64,000 nt of DNA from Pempheris klunzingeri (Eukaryota > Chordata > Actinopteri > Acropomatiformes > Pempheridae), in the NCBI RefSeq assembly GCF_042242105.1, contig NC_092013.1, forward strand, positions 15,803,618 to 15,867,617, read 5' to 3'. A model generated the notes under the pieces. That model made no database searches, was not told the origin of the DNA, and worked only from the letters and a program-made list of their open reading frames with translations. Positions within the stretch are counted from its first letter, which is position 1. Each line of letters starts with the position of its first letter. This document shows, piece by piece, positions 24,293-39,203 of this stretch. The translations under genes were made by a program, and so were the position numbers.

Positions 24293-25617
24293 TACAGTCC
24301 TAGTGTATAGTGGTGTAAATGTGACTGCCAACCTAAAAAAAAAATCCTCTTTAAAGCTGCCAGTCAGTGTCTGGAGGACACATCTGTTCATCAGTTTCCG
24401 AGATGAATTGTAATACATTTGAATAAAATTGCACTGAATTGAAATACAATACCTATCTGCCGTGTTTGCTTTCAAATTAATAACATTGGAGGGGATCTAA
24501 TTACCTGCTTTATTGCTATTACCCCGCAAAAATGTCTTGCAAGTCTGGGACGACACAGCAGTCACATGCTTCTTGGCTGGTGTCAGGTATCAGCACCCAG
24601 TAGACGTGTGATGTAGGGACACTCTGGCTAAGAGTCAATCAATAAAGATTGTGCTGGCCAGGCAGTAGCGAGGACAAGCTTGGTCAGATATGAACAAAGC
24701 CCAGATGATCATTTCACAGCTTGTGCTCAAAATGGTTGTTTGTGGCCTTCTTATTTAGCAGAATGTACTGTAGTGATAAAGTGGGTAAAATAGCTGTGAT
24801 TCTTAAAAGAAAAACGTGCTAACACACTTGTCTGTTACTCTCAGGTGAAATAACCATGAGCCATTTTATTATACATTGTCAGAGGTGGATATACATTTAA
24901 CTTAAGACACAGAGATAGTGTCAGTGTGTATATGACTTATTCTGAGTGACACTTTGTATTTGAAATGCCATGTGGGTTGTATTTAAGCATGTGTAGGAAG
25001 GTGGTTTTAAAAATACTTTCTCTGAAAACAGAGGTTGGATCATGCATCATTTCTCCCCATCCAATACATAGAGAGACAGAGAGAGAGAGAGCAAGAGTAT
25101 GCTGTTGTCATCCTCTCTCTCCCATCTGTGCAGGGGGCTGCTGCAAAACAGCCCTGATCTCACACATCCAATGCAGACGGGAGGAAATGTGACAAGAGGG
25201 TGGGACTTCCATGAAAGGGAGCCAGGCAGAGCGAATGAGAGTGAAGGAGAGGTGTTCCCAGCCCAGAATGCCCTTGCCTCAGTGCTGAGAGCCGGGAGAG
25301 ACTGAGAGGAAGGAGAGTGAAGCCGGAGTAGAGACACCAGCAGGTGGAGGATAGAAAAAAAATAAGGTGCCAAAAGAAGCTAGGCAATCAGGGAAAAGTG
25401 TGTTAAAAGATAAAAGTAAAGATAGTCAGACAGAAACTATAAAACAATCTCATTTTTCCCTAAACTGGAGCCCACTTATTTTCTTTTTCAGCCATCCTCA
25501 CTTAGCTTCTTGCCCTCCTTTTCTCCTACGGATTCTCCTTCCTCGGATTGTTCCCTCCTCCTCCTTCTCCTCCTCCTCCTCTTCGTCCTGTCCGCCTCTT
25601 TGACAGACAGAGTCACT

Positions 25618-28600
25618 ATGGAAACCGGGAGCCCCAGGAAGATACAGTTCACCGTCCCCCTACTGGACACCCACCTGGACCCAGAGGCAGCCGAACAGGT
25701 GAGGAAGAGGGAGAGCAGAACAGGAGCGGGGGGGAGGAAGGGGAGGTGGTGTGGGTGACAAGGGCACTTTCAGGCTTTCAAGGGTGTCTTTATGCATCAG
25801 TGACATGATCTGACTTTTACAAAGATTATTGTGGAAGAGATTTGAAATAAAATCATAGTTTATGCTCGTCACAAAGCTGAGGAGCATTTGTTTCAGCCTC
25901 CAAGGCACCAATGCAGGTGCAGACACAGCCGAGCAACTCAGCTGGAAGAGAAAGCGCAGTGTGCTGTGTCCTAAATGCAAGATTATAGTCTGATGACAAA
26001 TTACTGCTTTAGAGAAACACACATTTCACGTTTTCACTTTCCTGTTACTGCTCTGCACTTAATTAGCAGGTTGTGTCTTTTGGATGCAGCACTGACGTGA
26101 TGATGATGAATTTACGATTGATTTTTCCACCTCCACTCTCAGCGTAGCAGGTTCTTAGAGGCACAGTGTCTCAGAAGTGTTAAAAAGCACTATTGCAGTG
26201 TATGGATGTGTCTCTAGGGGTTTGGTGTTGTTTTGGCCTAAGTGGCTGTTCTGCACACACTGTGCAGCGGTGACACACTGACAAAAGTTGCCTGGTATCA
26301 CAAGATAAACTTGTCACAAATCAAGCTGCTATCATCAGCGTGATAATTTCTCAAATCTCTCATTAGATTGTACCAGCATGACGCGGCTCAGTTTAAAGCA
26401 AATAATCTTGAAAAGATGATCACTTATTTTACAAACTCAACTTCACTTAAAGACATAAGAGCATTGGATTCTTATTAGTGACAGAGAATAACCCGATGGG
26501 TGCAAGTGATGTGCCTTCAGAGGATGTAGCGAAAAAACGTGTCCCATTTTCTAGTTTTTATAAATATAACATGAACAGGACACATCGTTAATAATGAATT
26601 AGCTTTGAGTAAAACAGGAAAAGATTTATGAGTCTAACTACACCGTGTCTATGTCACTCTCTCTCCCTCTTTCTCTTTCTGCTGTTCACTCTGTGACTGT
26701 GAGGCTGACAGGGAAAGCTGTTAGAAGGACTGCTCAGTGCAGGAGTGTATGAGGGTTTATTATTGGATGGGGTGGGAATACCGTGGGGTCAGGGCAGGAT
26801 CAGGCTGAGTGAGAGCTGCTGGTCTGATCGAGTGTTACAACTTTGTAAGGCTCAGATGTGAGGAGCTGAATCATCTGCAGCGATGGAATGTAACTAATTA
26901 CATTTACTCAGGAATTTGAGGTACTTCAGTCTATTTCTATTCCCCTACAATATTACTCAACTATTGTACTTTTTTACTCCTCTACATTTATTTGACAGCA
27001 TTAGTTACTATCGTTTGAGTCATTTTTCATATGAAAACATTTCATGGTTCCAACTTCATAAATGTGACGCTTTTTAATTTTTGTGTTTTACAATGTGGCG
27101 GTTTTTGCTATTGGTTGGGCAAAACAAACATTGTGGAGGTGTCACTCTGGGCTCTGGGTGATTGTGATGGCATTTCTCAGTACTTAACAGAAAATAATCA
27201 GTTACATTAATATAATACAAGTGGTAAAATAGTTGAAAATTAACTGAACAACAAAAACTTAAATGTTAAATAACATAAGTAATTGTCTAAATCTAAATTA
27301 ACAATAAGTATAAAATACAGGATGCTTGTTTGAATAAGTATTGACCTCCTTTAATGGGACAAACCTAAATCATTTTTCGTGGCAGACATTTTGACCTGAT
27401 TTATAGCAGGAACAGCACAGGTGAGACACTTTTCATTAACAATGGCCTGGTTATTAATGTTATCAATTACACCAATACTTTTCCTGCCATGACGCGCCAA
27501 AATGTCTGACCAGCTGGTTTAAGACGTCATATGATGAGCTTGTAGAGATAACCTGCGTGTTGTCAAAGGCTTTCAGCTGACTGTGGTATTAATACAATAT
27601 ATAGTCAGACAGCCTTTCTATTATGACTGTAGTCTGGAAGGATGTTCACTGCAAGAAATACACTTTTTACTACACATCCAATTACGAGTTACCTTGAAGT
27701 TTTGTTCCTTAGAGATATTCAATCAAAGAAAGAGGAAACTCAATCCCATAAAACACTGACAAACAGGATAGTTGTTGTGCTGTTTCAAGAGAGTCCTTGA
27801 TGACACAAACCTTCACATGCATGTGGGATTTCACTTCTACTGAATACTGATAATTAAAGCTAAAATCATAGCTAACTTAAATGTAAATCATTTTTGAATT
27901 TTTAACAATTTAGCTCTTAGTTTAATAATAATAGTCTAGCTTTTCATAAAACCTAAGCCTGTTTTTGATACTATTTATCAAATTCTTTTCAGCAATAGCC
28001 ATTCAATGTATTAACATTTAGTAATTACCTATCCATTCATTAGCAAAGCTCATTCCTTCAGTCTATAATTCAATTAGTCTATAATTTGGCCTTTTACAGT
28101 AATTGTACTTGTTTCTCACCTATTGCATTTGTTTTGTGATTTGTGTTAAATAGCTGCTGTACTGTCACACTGCAGTTTCCTCTTGGAATTAATAAAGTAA
28201 TCTATCTATCCAGCTAAATAACTAGTTTACAGAAAATGATGCACCATGTAATCCACCGTCACTGCTTTATATCAAATCTACTATTTACTATATATAGTGC
28301 ACTGTTTACTGTCCACCATTTTATTTCAGTGTGAAAATTCTTTTTCTATAAATGTATCCTCTGTGTAGCCTCCACAAACTCCACATTGGAATAAAAAAGT
28401 GGTGATCATTGCATGTACACTTCTTTCTGCAGCCCCCCATGCATTTCACAGATGCAAACATTACCATTGAGCCGTCAGTGGTGACGCAAAACGATGATAA
28501 GTGCCCAAAATCTCCATTTACTGCTCACTGTTACGTCATATAAACTATTGGGGAGTGAATGAGTGAATGAGGGAGTGATTGTTTACGTTCCAGATCAATG

Positions 28601-29434
28601 GCCAGGGCAAGACCTGTACCCTGTGCCGACATTTTTATTTCTGTGGATAGTCTGTATCATAGCAACCAGAGCATCTCCACTGAAAAAAGCTGCGCCTCCA
28701 AAGCGCTCTCAAGAGCTGTTTTCAGAAGGGAACAAACACTTAGTGGACACAGCCCTTAAGAATCATTATTATATGTGTAATTAGCTGAGTGATATTAGAG
28801 ACACTAATTGTCTGTAAAGTAACGCCTGTGGTACATTTGGAAAAACTGTAAAGTGTGATTGTCTAATTGTGTGAGTGTGTGAGTCTATAAGTCTGTCTAT
28901 GCTTCCTTGTTGCACATTTGCCTCTCACTTTTTCTTCTTCTCTGCACATCTGAGAGATGCTGATGTAACTAATGTGGCTCAGGTCTCTGTGTTTGTCCTG
29001 CTTGTGTCTGAGTGTCAGGGAGTTTGTTCCCACTGTCTGTATTTATTTAACCACACGTCTGATCTCTGGCTGCAGCCACTCATTACAGCCAGCCTGGTGT
29101 TTACCCACTCTTCTTCACCAGAAAAAGATCTCCTTTTAGCTGCGTACAAGTAGAATTCAGTTTATCTCTCCTGCGTAGACTCAAGAGGGCTCTTAGCTCT
29201 CAGACTCAATAAGCATTACCAAAGCTTGGCTGATTGCCATTGAGACTTTTCCCTTTAAGGATGCATGTTCTATTTATTCTAAGACCTTTGTGAGTGGTCA
29301 CTGACCCAGCATAGCATGCTGGGTCTTAAGTGTGTGGTTTTCTGTGTGTGTGTGAGAGAAAGAGAGATGGACTGAGACTGACAGCCCAACAGCAAAACAG
29401 TCAGACAAAGAATAAAAAATAAACAAAGAGAATT

Positions 29435-29484
<50 letters not shown>

Positions 29485-32400
29485 TAAATATAAAAAAACA
29501 AAAAGAAATGTGTGTATGTGCTTGTTTCTGTGTTTGCAAGCACACTTACGAATGTCACGCCAGGGGGCTTCACCCATGGTTCAGTAATCTCTGCAACCTG
29601 ACACCTCCCAGCATGGTGAATCAGCCTCCGTGGAGAACTGCACGTCAGTCAGAACAGCCTCCCCGAGGTCTGACCCTCGCAACAACAGCACACACTCATC
29701 GTCCTATCCACACACAGATACAGCGTGTGCCACCCTTATCGTAACCTTACAGGAGAGCTCACTGTGTACTTCTGAGCATAAACTGGCTGTACCTGATAGA
29801 GGCCAAGACCTGATGGCTTCAGTGGATGACGTCAAGAAAGTGCTTTTTCTGCAACTTTTTAGATATTCTACTCACTAGAAGTAGGTATTGTTGGTTTCTA
29901 ACATGTATTCCATGTTGACAATGGGAGCCAGCACAGGGTAAACTTAACTTAGCATAAAAACTGGGAAAAGAGAAACAACTAGTCTGGTAAAAGAAAGCAA
30001 CCTCACAGAGACGACAAGACTCCAGGAAATCACTGCGCCTGGCCATGAAGTAGTTCATTGTTTTTGTACAGATTAACCAAACAAGAAATAATGTGGAAGT
30101 TGGTGAGCATTAGACATGTTGGAGTATTCACTTAGGTGAATATTGTTACCTATAAAAACCAGGCTAGCTGTGTCCCCCTGCACTCAGTCTGGCTCAAGCT
30201 TTATATTGAACAGACATGAGACTGGTGCATCAATCTTCTCAGCCAACTCTCAGTAAGACAGTGAATGAATGTATGTCAAAATATTCTTTTAACAATACAC
30301 AGTAGGGGTCTAAAAGCTGTAGCCTTGAATTTTAATGGAAAATATAGGAGCAGTATTGACCTTCTCATCCTTAACCTTGCATGATGTCCACATTACATTC
30401 ACCATGTACACACTAATGAATTCATTATCATCAGACTGAGGCAGCAGCCTGATTAGTGCACCATGTTAACACAAGGTTTTTTCTCACAATAAGGTTGTAA
30501 ATGGAGTAAATATTACATGAGTAGAACGGCTGATTTACCTTCATATTGAACTCAAAATTCTCTTTGATTGTTCACAGCTATGAGTGGCAATGTTGTTCAG
30601 AGAAAAAATAAATAATTAAGCGATCAAATCCTCTCCCACACCCGCACAGATTTTTCACTAAACTCATTCATCACTGCTGTCATTTAGATGACGAGCATTT
30701 CCTTGAGAAAACTAAATTAATTGATGGAGGCAATATATTCCTTGTTCAGATGATGAATCACGACATTTTGAGGTAGCGGTTTTTCATTACAAATGTTTCA
30801 GTGCTGAGAATGTCCTCTGTATTATTCTCTACGCTGACGTGTCAGACCCTCTTTGTCCTTCACTGAGAACATAACAATTACTCTGCATTTCCTCAGGAAG
30901 GCCATTTTCCAAGAAGAACTTTTGAGTGCAGTAGATTATATTTATTATCACACCATGCATATCTCTTGCACAGTGAGCCAGTCAAGACCCATTAAACTGA
31001 AATATATGGTTTCAACGAGCAGATATTCTCGTCGCTGCATTTTATTATGCTTATAGCAACTCTAACCAGACTTGGCAGGCCTGTCAAGCATTGAATGTCA
31101 TCACATGCAAAAGAAGCAGTGTCCATGGGACTCTACAAAGAGTGGTATCTGGCATTTAATATGATTGGGGTTTTTTTCGCCATTCCAAAACCAAAAACTC
31201 AGAGGCAAACATGTAAGGCAATGAATCAAACTGTGTGCTATCTGCACCATATCAGCTGCGAACGAGTCTAACGAGCTTACCACCTTTACCAGTGTTACCT
31301 TAAAGTTCAGGGAGGATATCACTTCAGCCAGGAAGAGTTATTAACAGTGCAAGAAGGATACATAGTCTTTGGTGGTTAAACCCCATACAGATGATAAATA
31401 TAGAAATATATAAGCATGTAGGGATGATAGGATATTCCCCAGTGGAGTCTAGACAACAGTGGTGGTGATGAGGGGTGACGAGAAGCTGAGATCTGATGAA
31501 TGCAGTGGAAGGACCCATGGCCGCCCATTAAGGAGGTGATTGTGTCATGTGGAGATAACCTGAGGTGCTCGGGGTAGAGGAGGATCGCAGCAATTAGCCT
31601 GAAATGACAGCTGACAGGGCAGAGAGAGAGAGAGGTACAATTTTAAACGTTGACAGCTATGAGACAATTGGCTCATGAGGGTTAGAGAGAGTATTTGATT
31701 GGTTATGTGCAAGGGTGAAAACAAGCCCACAATCAGCTGATTAATAGAAGCGGGAAGAGAGTAAATGAGAGAGTGAACATAATGAATATGACTAAATCTT
31801 GGTTACACTACACACTAAGCTCCATTTTCCTGGAAGCAAACATTAGAACTGTTCACAACAAGCTTATAGACTGTGTAGCATTCCCTCACTGTGCAGTGCT
31901 GCGTTGTATTTGGGGATGTTTACACTCAAGATATAGTGTTACACTGCCAAACAGATCGGTTTGTCCTCATCATAGAAGCTCTTCTCTAACATTAAAAATG
32001 AGAAAAAGAACATCAGCTAAGTAACCAAACAGGGTTATGTAACTTACATTTTTCCTTATGATTCATTTAATAGATCCTAGAACTGTCTGTCTGTAGCTTT
32101 TTTTAGCATGCTATTACGCATGTAGCCATGGAGCACGTCTAAGATGCATTTTGCAAGATTCCTATTTAAAAATAGGTGAAACCATTAAAGTGTCAATTGG
32201 AGGTAGTGTTTTCGTTTTCAACCAACCCACAGAGCAATTAGCTTTATTAGCTAGCTAGCTACAGCTGACAAAAATCAGCCAGTGACAGCTGTTAATTCAG
32301 AAAAATCACCACTTTCTGACAAGAAATGAGAAGCCTGCTTTTGTCTAAGATCAAGGACCCATTTGTTCAAAAATTACTTATGATTGCAAGTGGAAAATCT

Positions 32401-35400
32401 CCATTGTTATGATAAACTAGATATATGCATTTCAGGAATAAGGGGGCATGTCGAGCCAACAGTGAGTGTTACAGTTCTTTTACACATTTGGTCATGTTTT
32501 TGTCAGTCAAACCACAAGTAAATCAGCATTTGTACAGCTTCACAATTGCTGCAATAACTGGCCAGAGCAGATGACTTCCAAGGTCCACTGAAAACAAAAT
32601 ATTTAGTCTTTTAAGTAAGACTTTTGGGATTCTCAGCAGTAATTTAAATGTCCTTGGATCTATTACTGCGATTGAATTACAGTTTATGAATTGTCTCTAA
32701 TCCTCACTCCCCAGTGCAGCTGGTTGAATGATATTCAGTGATAAGGAGAACTATTACAGGGAAGGAGACAACGGATCGATAGACAGTGAGAAGGAGACAG
32801 AGGACTGAAGAAAGTGAGATAAAAGAAAAGTAGAAGTGGATGATCTGGATTTTCAATGTCCTGTGAATACAGTAAGTCATTTTATTCAGAGCCAAATTAG
32901 ACCACAATTGGATAGAGTCTGTGAGGATTTCTAATGGCTGAGCGCTGATTTTAGCCTGAACAATAAAAAGGATCATATTTCAAACAATAGGATGACGGAA
33001 GAGGAATCACAATCTGTGCATTGTACTAAATCTTTGACAGCTCCGTACTGCATCTGCCCACCCAATAACAAGGTGTTAGCATAGTTTTCCTGGGTGTGAA
33101 TGCCCTTCCTCTGAGTCATGGCGCTGAGAAGTGCAAACACATTGTTCTCAAAAAGGTCACAGGGCAAGTGCTAAAAAAATAAAACTACCCCAGATTTTCT
33201 CAAAGGCAAGTAAGGGTTAGAAGATTAATGCTTTCCACTGACTTTCCCAAAGTAGATTTTAACTGTAAACCTTTTTCAATTAGTTCAAAGTTTGGTTATT
33301 CCATGATAAGAAAAGAGTCCAAACCTGAACAATAGCTGTAGCTCCTTGACCTCCTTAATTCACATCCAATGAAATTTAAATGTGTTTACGTGAGAGGACA
33401 CACAATACACGCACAAAACCCAACAAAATGTTAAACATCTCCACTGAAACAAAACCACATAAATTCCAATGGTCTATGTGGGATCCTGGAGGTCCTGGGC
33501 TCTCTGTAACAGCTCTCACTTGACATTGTTTTATCAGCCTGATGATTCAGACTTTTATGAGAATTCCTTAAAAGCATGATTTTGAATGATGATGTTTCAA
33601 AAGTCCATACAGAAAATTAAAATAACTAAAAATCAAGCCTTGGGACAAAGCCTTTCTACTGTATGCCATGTGGCTCGCTTCATGTGTCTACTATTGTTGT
33701 TTATTTAACATTTCTGGTTTTAGCCACCCATTTCCCATAAGCCCTAGACCTTCATGAGTAAAACATTGTAAAAACAGATGAAAGAAATGCTGAATCAAAG
33801 ACTGCATGAGTTACGGAAGCTATTGAAACAGAGGCTGGCCTGGTTGTGTGGCCGTTGGTCGGTTGGTGGTTTAACAACAGTGTTTTATGGCCGTTTCCGT
33901 ACTTTACCACCTTCATCTAATATACAAGCTCAGTTTGTGGCAAAGGGAAGGGTTACCACATCAGTGCTTCTCTACATGAGATCGTAAGAAAACAAAAAAA
34001 TATAGATATTCTGACTTTCTTCGCAGGCACAGCATTGTGATCTGTGAGACCCCAAACAATTAGAAAGTAAACCCAATGTCAGCAGAACGCAAGGGTTAAA
34101 TATGAAAGACTGTGACTCTGCTATCTCTTGTCCTGACCTATATTTTCCAGCCAAGGGTATTTTGTCCGCTGCCCCCACACAAATGCAGAGCTTTTTTCTG
34201 CCCACCCATCACTTTTGAAGGCTGTTTTTGTTGGTTGTTGTGAGAAGTGACAGAACTGCATTTTAAATGGACTGTGGGCTGAAAGGCAGGCGCAGTGGTT
34301 TGAGGAGTAAGCCTGTCCAGTAAGCGGTGGTATTTGTGTGAGCGAAGGATCAGGGAGTTTGCTCTGCTGCCGACTGAGGAGAATAACAATGACTCTGGGC
34401 ATAATCAGTTCTACACAGCCATGGCCCGTTGTGCTTTAATGTGGGCTGGCAGCGGATTTTTTGGAATGGCAACAAAACGCACACACAAGGCTAAAAACTT
34501 GATTTCTAGAGCTAGTTTCTAAAACCTGAGCCCCCAAAGACCTTCACGGAAATATACAGAACAAATCAAAAAAGATACCAGAAAATAGTACCGGAGAGAA
34601 ACAAAACTTCAGCAGGAAAAATCAATAAAAGGCTTTAAAAAAATGAATTTACAGTCTGATGTGACCTAAAACAGATACCGCTGATCTAACCTAGAGGGGG
34701 GGGGGACTGTGCAATAAGCACAATCCTCTGTAGTCTTTAGCTTTGATTGTGATGCAGTTACATTGGAGACCTTCCTCCGGTGACCAGTGGTGTAACAGAC
34801 TCATGGAGTTGCATAGAGCCCCATAGACTATAGGTGGTTATTTCTTTTCTTGTTATTGGATCAAGGGATCACAAAGCGACCACTTTGTTTTCTGAACTTC
34901 CAGACCCTCTGTTTAAAGCTTTAGGAAAGCCTGCTAACCTGCTCTGGGTTGGTGACTTCTGAAGTCTGATCATGGCCAGTGATAAAGATTTCTGATTGAG
35001 ATTCAAAGCGTTTATTATCATGTGTACACAGCAGAAACGGGTTTCCCTGTACAATGAAAATCTTACTTTGCCATCCACACTGAATGCCAAAGAGTGTAAA
35101 AGAGTAAAAAAAAGGAGAAGATAAAATATAAAACTACTATTGCTACATAAATATATTTACAAAATGTGCAATTTTATTAACATAAAGCAAAGTGAATGTG
35201 CAGATTAGAGGTAGTTGGGTGTTATTGACTCCTATCGGCTGTTAAGGAGCCTGATGGCGGAGGGAAAGAAGGAGTTTCTGACTCTGGATGTCCTGCACTT
35301 CAGACACCTCCGGCCTGAGGGGAGGAGAGTGAACAGATTGTGTTGGGGGTGGGTGGGGTCCTTGATGATGGAGGCAGCCCTCCGGTGGACTCTGCGTCTG

Positions 35401-38400
35401 TAGATGCTCTGCAGAGAGGGCAGGGGAGTCCTGGTGATCTTGGACGCGGTCCTCACCACTCTCTGCAGGCGTTTGCGGTCCATGATGGTGGTGCTGCCGT
35501 ACCACACGGTGATGCAGCCGGTTAAGATGGACTCAACAATGCAGCTGTAGAAGTTGGTGAGGATTTTTGACGACATGCCAAACCTCCTCAGCCTCCTCAG
35601 GAAGTACAGCCGCTGCTGGACCAGCTGTGTGGTGTTCAGTGCCCAAGTGAGGTCCTCGTTGATGTGGACCCCCAGATATTTGAAGGTGCTCACCCTCTCC
35701 ACTTCCTGACCTCGGACGAGCAGTGGCTGATGGGGGCTCCTCTCCTTCCTCATGTCCACTATCATCTCCTTAGTTTTGTCCGTGTTGAGGGTGAGGTTGT
35801 TGTCCTCACACCGTGTCACCAGAGTGTCCACCTCCCTCCTGTAGGCTGCTTTGTCCCCACCGGTGATGCGTCCTATCACAGCGGTGTCGTCCGCAAACTT
35901 CAGGATAGTGTTGTCCTTGTGTGAGGCTACACAGTCGTGGGTGAACAGGGTGTAGAGGATGGGGCTGAGGACAAACCCCTGAGGTGTGCCGATGTCCGTG
36001 ATGATGCTGGCTGAAGTCCTGTTTCCTATCCTGACAGACTGAGGCCTGCCAGTCAGAAAATCCAGGAGGAGATTGATGTAATGTCATTACGAAATGTCAT
36101 TGATTTCAGCAAAATGTTGATGTAAGACAACCAGATTTTTATGATCGTCATCATCAAAGACACTTTAAACTCGAGTATTTGGTGCTAATCTAGCTTGAGT
36201 GACTGTATCTCAACCTAGCCTTAATGTGTTTAGGGCACAATTTAGCAGTTGGCTGGCATAACATGAAAACTTCAGGAGATGTAAAGAAAAGTCAACCCTA
36301 TATTATATTATATATATATAAGTTTCCATGTCTTTTGCAAATTACGTCTCAAGAACAAAAAAACCATTATTGTTATTTTTATCTTAGAAGAAGATATCTG
36401 TGGCGGGTCCATGTGGCTCAACTTTGAGGTCTCCTGAATGGTTGGTCATTCTGCATAATCAAACCACCACGCTCTAACACACATTTGTGAAGCAACACCC
36501 AACCTGTGTTTATGTCAACTTCAACACAGACATTACCGTGACAATATATGTATTGATTTTAGCAACAGACTCAGGAAGGAAAAACAGCTGCATCACAAGC
36601 TTAAAGAGAGGTTAACAGTGCCACAGCGAGGTGACGCTCAACAGTTGACATGTGTCTCAGGATATCAGGTCAGCAATTTTCTTGGAAGTGACAAAAGCAG
36701 GAAAACATTTCTGCCTGCTTGGTAAAGAGAAAGAAAAGCCACTCAATGCCTCTTTTAATTCACATGCCTTCCTCTGCTCCGTGGCTGTGATTTGAAAGGA
36801 TATGAAAATGAAGCCTCTTCAAATCTGAATACCCAATTAGAGTTTGCTTCTGATAGATACTAGTGACTGCTCATTTCTCATTAGTGCTCCTTATTTCTCC
36901 AATTATATCTGAATATCATGTCATTATAATGTAAAGCTAATCTATCTAAGGTAAGACACCACACTTCTACAAATGTATCTGTATCCGCATGTGTGTGCTC
37001 AGGGACATATTGTAGTAAGGTTTCCTGAAGCAAACACTACATGTGAACAGAATCAGAAGAGATGTCTTGTATTTGTAACCATTTTGTGTTGATAATTTCC
37101 TCAAGCATTTTCAAAGTCAAAAAGGCACATTGGAAATGTAAATCAAACAACAATTCAATTACTCACTTTCCTCAAATGTAAATTGCACCTGCAATAGAAA
37201 AGGAGCGTTTTTGCTTTCCGCTGTAGACTCGCAGCTCAAAACTTTGGGGTTTGACTTTTGCACGTTCTTCAGTATTTCACCTCAATAGAAAAGAGTTGAG
37301 CTACTAGCTGATTTAAAACATCTGCGTAGGTTGAGATTAAGCAATATGGCTGACTGGAGTTGACTACACAGCTTTGGAAGTGCACAAGCAGCATTTAGAG
37401 AAGATGAAATGGAGGACTGGAGCTCACGTGGCTTCTAGTATTAGTCAGCAACCCTGTCAGCTATGTGTAAGGAGTGCATTTTGTGTGTGTGAGTGTCTGT
37501 GTGTGTGTGTGTGTAACTGACTGTCTATATAAATTTCTACAACACAGCCTTTTAGGTTTATGGAGCAATAAAATGTAAATGTAATCTCCTTTTGCTGGAG
37601 GTGAATGAAAATTAATCACTGTGCTCTTCCCAAAAATCTTGGCTGCAAATTTCTGGAGAGAAAGGGGTAAAAAAATACGTTAGATTGTGGGTGCATTGAT
37701 TAGACTTAACTTTAGCAGGGTAAAAAGTTATGTGTGTTTGTTGTTAATTGGTCACCAAAGTTCAAGAATTGTGCTTGGTTGAACTTGGACTGAAAAGTTC
37801 TGGTGTGGAAAAGGACCTAAAGCAAAGAAGAAAGTTTATTTTGTATCAATCTAAAAATAATCAGTAGTTGAACATTTGTAGTAAATAAATATTAATGCAT
37901 GTCAGACCAATATTTTTTTGATAATTCTCATAGTCTACATGGGGCATGGAAACATACAGTGCTGTGTGGGTATCCTAAGCCATAATTTCTGTTGCATTCG
38001 TCCAAATAAATTGTTATTTACAGCTGTGGCTCCCAGGTAAGAGGATCATCATTTATTTTCTCCATATACAATTTGACCTCCATTCCATTATAATTACGTT
38101 GAATTAAGAACAAAATACTTCGTCCCAGCATACATGAGACTCAATCAAGACCATTAAGACCTGATCCAGCTGATTCTGGGTTCATCTTTACCTTGCGAGG
38201 CAGCTGGATTTGCAAAATCACTATCATGCTGGCCCCATATTTTTTCCTTGTGGCCAAATCACAGTGGTTTGGGCCAATCAGTGCAAGCTGCAGGCGGGTT
38301 CAGATGTGACAACAGCAACTGTTTATTTGAATAACAACAGTGGTGCCTCCTGAAGAGGTTAGCCCAGATGCTGCCAAAGAATCAATTGTATCTGAACTGG

Positions 38401-39169
38401 AGAATATTCCTTCATTTAATGCAGAACGGTTCTTCTATATTTAAATTATATTTCTTACTTTTTCAGATCAGAAGACGTAGACCCACGCCTGCCACTTTAG
38501 TGGCGTCCAGTGACCAATCATCACCTGGTAAGACACTTAAATGCAACACACGCACCCATATACACACACATACATTAACACGCACACACAATTTGTCATT
38601 TTGAAGACATTGTATAGTTTTACATTTATTATCTCGAAACACCCAAACAGATAATTCTATTTCATTATAGCTTTGTTCTAACATTTGAGGATTCATTATT
38701 TTTGCTAAAGTTAATGGCTGAGATCTGACGACAGATGACAGTTCAGGTTAGCAGATGTTCAGAAAGCAGCCATGCATACTTGTATTGTTTGGGGAATGCT
38801 GGTGCAGGTACTGGTGAGACTTAAAGTACGATCCAGGAAGTCCAATTTGAGTAAAAGATAGTTGGGTAACATGCTTTGACATGTTGGGAATTTTCATCAT
38901 GATGATTGACAGGTAAACAGCACTCACATTACAAAATTATGCATCAGGAGTATGTGCTAGCATTCATTTGATTGTTGTGCCAGGGTCAGTTTTATTGCCG
39001 AAGCCCTCTGTGTTTGCTTTCACGAAAAAATATTTGAAAAAGTTACCTAAACTCAGCTGTGAAGACACCAAATTATTTTTACAACCTACAAACAGGGCAC
39101 TGAGATTAACACTTTAGGTTAACAGTCTGTCTGTTCATGTGACTGCTTGTTTTTACTGCTCTGTCTGGC

Positions 39170-39203
<34 letters not shown>

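Larger units (their letters stand above)
19291..25560. other. Intergenic interval between npff and ppp1r1a
   Basis: No exon or RNA gene was recognised. It holds two SINE copies and several microsatellites (listed separately), plus a short tandem duplication of a 'GATTTAAAACAGTA' word near 21810-21853. The last 500 bases are purine- or pyrimidine-rich and may include the ppp1r1a promoter, but no clear core element was seen. Confidence 0.55.
25699..38466 (+). other. ppp1r1a: Intron 1 of ppp1r1a (12.8 kb)
   Basis: Bounded by CAG/gtgagg and the acceptor TTTTTCAG. It holds repeat copies near 26880-27080, 28100-28212 and 29880-30290, a TC/TA microsatellite, a LINE fragment at 34975-36085 and a G run at 34696-34705. 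No further exon was recognised. Confidence 0.7.

Noticed and set aside
35232..35879. Host protein-coding gene of 215 codons
   Set aside because: The sequence is the C-terminal part of a LINE reverse transcriptase and the frame continues upstream to a truncation point.
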